NCBI GenBank assembly: GCA_028565635.1
Contig: JAOXYB010104381.1
Location: 1-21,205, forward strand
Source of the DNA: Phoronis ovalis
Taxonomy: Eukaryota > Phoronida > Phoronidae
Direction of reading: 5' to 3'
Length of the DNA stretch: 21,205 nucleotides
This document shows positions 12,301-19,942 of this stretch, piece by piece (positions within the stretch are counted from its first letter, which is position 1; each line of letters starts with the position of its first letter). A program made the position numbers and the translations under genes. The notes beneath the pieces were generated by a model. The model saw nothing but the letters and a program-made list of their open reading frames with translations. It was not told the DNA's origin and did no database searches.

Positions 12301-15300
12301 TCAACTTGCCTTCTGTTGAATCAGTATCATTTCCACTGACTGCAGACTTCAGCAAGGCATTAATAGAAAATTCTAGGATCAAATTTGTTTTTAACTCAGC
12401 TAGTGTAGAACTGGAGAAAATATCCATAGTTGCTTGTTACCACCCTACAAGTAAGTATAAATCAGTGATGTTATGCATACAATAGATTAAATTATATAAA
12501 TTAAAGTTATTAAGTTTTTTTCTTTATATTCTTAGCATTGCTGTCAGAAGAGATTATCCCCTGGAAATTAGCCTACAGAAATTCTTAGTAATAACAAATT
12601 ATTTCCTTTCCTAAAGTCAGATAAAGCAGTGCAGTGTTGGTAGAAAGCTTGTTAAGAAAAAAATACCCCTGAACTTCTACCAAAAGTTCACATTTTCATC
12701 AATAAGCTGTTTGTTACAAGAGAACTTTTAAAAGATACTTTGATGGGTGCCGGGTTGATCACCTAGTTATGATTGAAAGACACCACCAAGTAGAACATCT
12801 TTGTCTATGTATGTGCCAATAGTGAAAGATTTGGGAAAATAATTTTAAGCTCATACAAATTCCCTCTGCTACCAGCTGACATTGCCAAGAAATGAGATAA
12901 TTGTTTAGATCTCAATTTAAATTAACATTTATAATAAAAAAAATAAATTGTTGTTTTGTTATAGGCACCACATTACTGCCAAGCACTACTACTACTAGTA
13001 TTTCCAGTTCTACCAGCCCAATGCCTACTGTAAGTGAACATATTATCACCACGGAAACAGCTCCAACAGAAGGTGTAACACCAATTCCACAAGGTAATCA
13101 TTTTTAACCCTTTCATTCATTATTTATTATTTTTAATCAAAAAAAAAAATAAAAAGCTTTATAATCTCCATTAATATGAGCTGTTTATAATCTATGCAGC
13201 AAAAAAGAAAACAAATTAACTGAATTTTTATAATTAAATTGTTCTAATTTGTGTTACAGTGTGTACTGACACCTTGCTAAACCTTGCTTCGGCTGATTTA
13301 GTTGTGGACGCAACTAGTTTCATTGCTGGTAATGAGCCTAGATTAGCACTGGATGGCAGTGGAAAGTCATGGAAACCATCTTTGAAGGACGAGTCACCTG
13401 AGCTGGATCTGTTAGTTTTGTCAGAAGGAAATGTTAAAATTTATAACGTATCCTTATATACAAAATATCTGCCAACTTATTCAGTGGATTTTGTGAATGG
13501 TAAAGGAGATATTCTAACCACACGGGTAAGAAAGAAGAAGATTTCAAGTAAGGACCTTGTTCTGTTGTATATTCATTTGTTACATGTATAATATATAACT
13601 TTGTACAATCAAAGTTGGTATAAAACCCTTACGTTTCAATTTTATGTACCAAGTATACATACTAACTAAACGGTTATGCAACTATATTGAATTAGTATGT
13701 TTGAATAATTATGTAGGATGCTGACAACACTATGATGATGAAAATACTTGGACCTTCTACACCATTTTTCCGCCAGTTAACCATGCCAAATTTTGTGGAA
13801 GCCAACAAAGTCAAGTTTAGATTTAATAGAGTTGAATCCTCAGAATCACCTGAGATTGAGAACATTGATGTGTCTGGTTTATATGTACATGTATGTTACT
13901 ACCCAACTGGTGAGTACAAAGATATATGAAATTTAATAAAAAATATGTAAAAATAAATGCAGTAAGTTTAAAATTGTATAAAAGTGTGATTTTTCTGAGG
14001 ATATTTTTCAAGCTTGACACATTTAAAGGTAATTCCGTTTTAAATTGGATTATAATCATGATATTATCTGTAGAATCATTGATTTTTAAAATTTCTTTAT
14101 GGGAATTTTAACATTTTTGCTCTTTAATGTTTAAAAAATAATATCGGCTTCATTTTAATGATAATGTTATTGTAAGATAAATTTAATATTTTTGATGATC
14201 TATTTTGTTCTTGAAAAAGAAAATAGAACTATGAAATCTTTTAATTCTACTAAAATTTTTAAAATATAATTATAGTAAATTTTGTAGCTATTTGGAAAAA
14301 TCGAAAAAAAGCCATCATTTTGGGCTAATCTGAATAATATAAGGATGGTATTGCTATATGTTATAGAATTTGTACCAAATAGACGAAATGAATAGCAGTC
14401 ACATTTCATAAAGAATTGAGAGAGAATTTATTTGAAACAAAAACATACTTAAAAAATAAAATAAGAACAAATAAGCCTTCCACTGACTTTTTGAATATGA
14501 CATCTGGCTAATGACGAACAATATGTGGGTTTCACATATACCTTGATAACTGTAACTAAATCAGAAACATATTTTTTAAACAAGAAGAATTTAAAGCAAA
14601 CATATTAAAATTTCACAATCATTCAAATTAAAACTTAAAAAAATATTATAAGGTCATAAAATATGTGTTCCAGATTCTAAAATTTGAAACACAATTTTCA
14701 TTTTATTTTGAGGTTGTAAAAGAATAACATCATAAAATTAAGTAGGTGATATGCATGAAAATTTTGCAAAAAAACACAATAATGACAATTATTGCTTTTT
14801 TATAACTAAAAAAAATATTCAAGTTACACTATTTTAAAGTTGATGCATTTATTTTGGGTTGTAGCCTTTCAGATTTCTGAAACTAAAAATATGGAGTTTA
14901 TATTGAACACATTCAGTTTCAAAAGTTTCAAAGACTTCTCACAACTTGTAAACCATCAAAAAAAATTGTAAAAACATAGTAACTTCATAACAATTTCTGC
15001 CATTAACCAATTAAAATTCATTAGTTTTTACCTGCACTTGAAATCTTTTAGATCGACAAGTAACAACTACACCCAAACCAACAGGTTCAACACCAGAAGT
15101 CACTGGCTCCACTCAGTCCACAACAACTGCCCAAGGTAAGCAGGTTTTCTTAAAATTACTGATCAAGTTTTATAAGAACATTCAATGTTTTAAAAAAACA
15201 AGAAGTGAGATGAAATTGACTCTGACTGGCCAATATAGTTATGACGTGATAACACTATAATGTGGAAGGAGGTGCACTTTGATACTTGAGCGTGTGAAAG

Positions 15301-18300
15301 TAGCATGATTACAGATTAGCAGAGATGTCTCCGGGGGGGTGGTCAATATGAAAGTGAAAGGGTATGTTTTTCGAACCGCCGGCGCGTAACGCGCGTTACG
15401 TGCTTAGGGTCTGTTTTTTTGCTAAAATCACGAAAAGGGGTGTTTTTTTGGAGGTGTGACACATCCTAAGGGGTGTTGTTTGGAAGTTTCACTTCGTTAG
15501 GGTAATCGTTAAAATTTCACTTCATTAGGGGTGCAAAAAAATACGGTCAAGAAAACTTAATATGTTTACCAGAATGTGTATTCCCAGTCATATGAAAGAT
15601 ACTTCCTGAATTGATGCTATTTTGAGAACGACCTTTTAAAACACGGCATACGAGTGGTCAGGTCAGGGTTCAGGTATCACGTGATCCACTTCCTTAGGGG
15701 GTATACTTTTTCAATAAAGCACTTCCTTAGGGGTGTATTTTTAAAAAAATCACTTCCTTAGGGGTGCATTTTTTGCAGAGTTTCACTTCGTTAGGGGCTT
15801 TTTTGAAAAGTCGTGTTGGAACATGGGTACCCACTTTCATATTGACCACCCCCCCAGGGAGATGTCTATGTATTAGCTAATCAGAGTCCTGGCACTCAAG
15901 CTCATTGCTTAACGTAAAAAAGAAACTCTTATTTAACAATGAAGTAAGGAGTGTAATTTTTGGAATATGTAATGGTGCAAAAATCTGCTGGAGCTTCTGG
16001 CTTCCTCCCAAAAATACGCGGCCATAAACTTTCCAGATAGACAATGAATTTTATACAGACAGTTAAAAAAGTTTGTGAATACTCGGGATAAAATCTGCTA
16101 AACCATACCTTTTGTATAGATTTAAAGAATTCAATGTGTACTTGAAAAACAACCTTATTTTTTGTATTTCATGATATCCAATCACTTTCAAATTAACCAC
16201 AATTCTCTACAAAATTAAGAAAAAGCATGTGATTCTGTTATGTTACCTTGAATGCCAGGAAGGGGCAAAAGGTTCAAATATGATTGTGGGACATAAATAT
16301 AAAGGAATCTTGTTCTATGGAGGACGCACTTGTGCATCAAACTGGAGAATGGCTCAACACAGAGCAAAGCTATTAAAGGAAATGATAATGAGGATGAAGA
16401 TAAGGAAGAGGATGATAACAATTTTGATGAACTGTGTAACTATGTAAGTTTTGTATAAAACGAAACTGTAATATCACATTTTCTTGTTTTTCAGAGGTAT
16501 GTGAGTACCAAGAAGTAACTGGTAATACAGACAATTTGTACGAAATTTCTGCATCTTCAACAGTTGAAGGACGTGTCAAGGAAGATGCAATGGAAGGTCG
16601 TACAGTAAACAACCGGTAACATTATCTAATTATATTATCTAATTCAAAATCTTTGTCAAAAAGATTTGCTTGCACTGGAACCGGTTAATATGTGTTTGCA
16701 GTGAATGTTATTCTTTAACTTTAAATACTTTTAGCATTAATTTACAACAGCCTACATAATGTATATTCGCTCAATGCACTTGTACTAATGATATCTTGTT
16801 GAAAACCATGTTCCGCACCATCTCTTACACTGGAGTATGGATGATTCATATGCTTGTTTGACTAAATGTCTGTATTATTTAAGCATTAGTTAGCGAAAGT
16901 GAGATTAAGCACTTTACTACCAGGATATGTCATTTATTATGCTGGGATATAAAACTGCATCTTATCTTTCAAGACAGGACACAAAAAATCAGGAAAATAT
17001 TGTCAAAAGCAGCAAAATTAACTGGGGAACTACCTTAATGTGTGTTATCTGTAAGCCTCAGTCTGTCGCCATTATTTCAATGGTAAATGTAACAAGTTTG
17101 ATTGCTTGAAAGGTTATATGTATTTGTAACTTACAGTACTATGGTTCACATAATCTTTTCTTTATTACTACAGGGATGGTTGGGCTGCCAATCCATCACA
17201 GGACCCCAATCCTTCTCTAGTTGTGTCCATACTGTCAGAAGATGTGCCCAAATTAGTGAACTACAGCATCTCAACTAAGAATATTGGAGCAATACAAGTT
17301 AAATGCTATCTTGCTGGAAAAGAGACATACTCCAATGTATGTGTGCCAGTTTTTACTTATTAGACCATAAAGTGTGTTTTTAGTAGGAATTACACAATAT
17401 TTAAAACTGTAATATTTTATCAGCTATAGTTTCATACACTTTGATCAGATGCCATTATAAATATTAGATTATTCTGAGAACTATTTCACAGAAATTTCCT
17501 GTCTTTGAGAGGAGACTGCAAGATCTATATATTTTAAACAGTTTTCACTGAATTGATATGACAGTTATGCTGATATAGCTCACTTATATATTTTAAACAG
17601 TTTTCACTACATTGATATGACAGATATGCTGATATAGCTCACTTATATATTTGTCAGGGATTTGACATTCCTATTGTTCCTGGATCGTCTGCGATGCAGA
17701 TCAGTCTACAATTTAAAGAAGGTGGCTATATTGAAGCTGATTCAGTGGAATTTAGTTTTGTTGCTGATGATGCAAGCAGTTTGGTAGAGGTCACTGATCT
17801 GATGCTGATAGGATGCTTCCATCCAATAGGTGAGAATAACATGTGCATCACATTTATTTTTAGTCTTTTGCTTTTATGTCAGCCTACACTAAATGGCAAA
17901 ATATTAAATTTGAAGTATTGGATACAAATATAACTGAGAAATTTCAGGATTTCAGTTTTAAATTGAATTGAAGAAATATTTTGTTGACTTTTAAACACTA
18001 CACATTTTTGGTTACTTTTTGGGATTGGTATAATTTAAATTCTAACAAATGCGTACTTTGCATAATTTTATATCTCCTATTTCAGCACCAGCCACAACTA
18101 CCACACCTGCACCAACAACAACTACAGCTGGTCCCACCACAACTAAAGCTGCACCTACTACAACTACAGTGGCACTTACTACAAGTACAGTTGCACCTAC
18201 TACAACTACAGTGGCACCTACTACAACTACGGCTGCACCTACTACAAGTACAGCTGCACCTACAACAACTACAACTGCACCTACAACAACTTCGGCTGCA

Positions 18301-19904
18301 CCTACGACACCTGGAGGTATGAGGACCATAACTAGCAAATCTGTTGCATCTATTTGGCACATCTTTGGCACTCTTTATACTTTAACTTAAATAATAGTTG
18401 TTAATTCGAATAAATGAACAATAAAAATTATAAAATATTTATAATATATGACATCCTGAATCTGCATATTTAGATTAATCTCTACAAAATAAGAACATAT
18501 ATTTCCAGTTTACTTACTGAAATTTATCTTCAGTTGTTTATGGTATGATCATCGACATAAACCTTGATTAAACTAAAATCCAAATAAAATTGTTTTCTAA
18601 TTTTCATTTCAGTCTGTAGTGACACCTTGCTAGACCTATCTTCGGCTGATTTAGTTGTGGACGCAACTAGTTTCATTGCCGGTAATGAGCCTAGATTAGT
18701 ACTGGATGGCAGTAAAAAATCATGGAAGCCATCTTTGGATGACAAGTTACCCGAGTTGGATCTGTTAATTTTGTCAGAAGGAAATGTTAAAATTTATAAC
18801 GTATCCTTATATACAAAATATGTGCCAACTTATTCAGTGGATTTTGTGAATGATAAAGGGGAAGTTCCAACTACACGGGTAAGAAAGAAGATTTCAAGTA
18901 AGGGACTCTTTCTGTTGTTGTATATTCATTTGTTACACTATTATACTTTGTAAAATTCAAATTATCACTTTGTGATCAGACATCAAAAACTTGTGACTTA
19001 TGAGGAGCAGAACCTGTTCGTGACAAATTATTCACACTTTAAAACCTCATTTTTTTCAAAATGTAAACTTAAAAAAATACAAGTCCAACACCCCTGCAGA
19101 TACTAAGCTAAATTTTTTGCAAAAATTAACTTTCAACTAAGAACTCTGATGTCGTTTCTGAGATTTTTGAAATTTTTCTTAATTCTGAAATAATGTGCTT
19201 CTACGATATAGATGTCAGAAAAAAATAAAATATTAATTCTGGTAGTTGAATTTTGGAAAGTCAAAACTTTTGAATGATACAAATTGTTTAAAATCTGAGA
19301 TACATTTTTTAGAGATCTCTATTTGACGTTAATTTTGGCCAATTTTCTGCTTTGTATCTATTGGGGTGTTGAAGTTATATTTTTTTGAGTTTACATGTTG
19401 AAAAATGTGAGTTTATATCCAAAATGGTCTCCTTATTAGTTAGTTATATTTGATATTTGAAACTTATGCTGCTACATGAACCCAGTATGTTTGAATAATT
19501 TTATAGGATGCTGATAACAGTATGATGATGAGAATACTCGGACCTTCTGTTCCATTTTTCCGCCAGTTGACCTTGCCTAACTTTGTGCAAGCTAATAAAG
19601 TCAAGTTCACAATCAATAGAGTTGAATCCTCAGAATCACCTGAGGCTGAGAACATTGAAGTGTATGGTTTATATCTACATGTATGTTACTACCCAACTGG
19701 TAAGTACATAATATTCCAAAATTCACAATTTTCTGGTTTAAGTTTCATTGTGTTGACAATTCATACTTGCCCCGATATTATTGTATGTCAAGCCCCATTT
19801 TTAACTTTTACCAAAAACATGTGGTTAATAAATAACAGTCTAGTTTGACCCTTAAAAAGTTTTATTCAACAATTTTTAGTATTCATATCTATATATATAT
19901 ATAT

Positions 19905-19942
<38 letters not shown>

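Noticed and set aside
16300-16443. Acidic open stretch ([13 protein letters not shown]) ending at a good GTAAGT donor, with a similar acidic stretch at about 20580-20640
   Set aside because: Joining its donor to the exon at 16495 breaks the reading frame, and the frame that would fit contains a stop just before the donor. The second copy has no donor. Resemblance is explained by the block duplication.
18042-18371. Antisense frame rich in Val/Ala-Gly over linker 7, and +1 and antisense Cys/Ser- or Leu/Gln-rich frames
   Set aside because: These are reading-frame shadows of the 21-bp Thr-codon repeat; the frame with flanking splice sites and phase agreement is the Thr-rich one.
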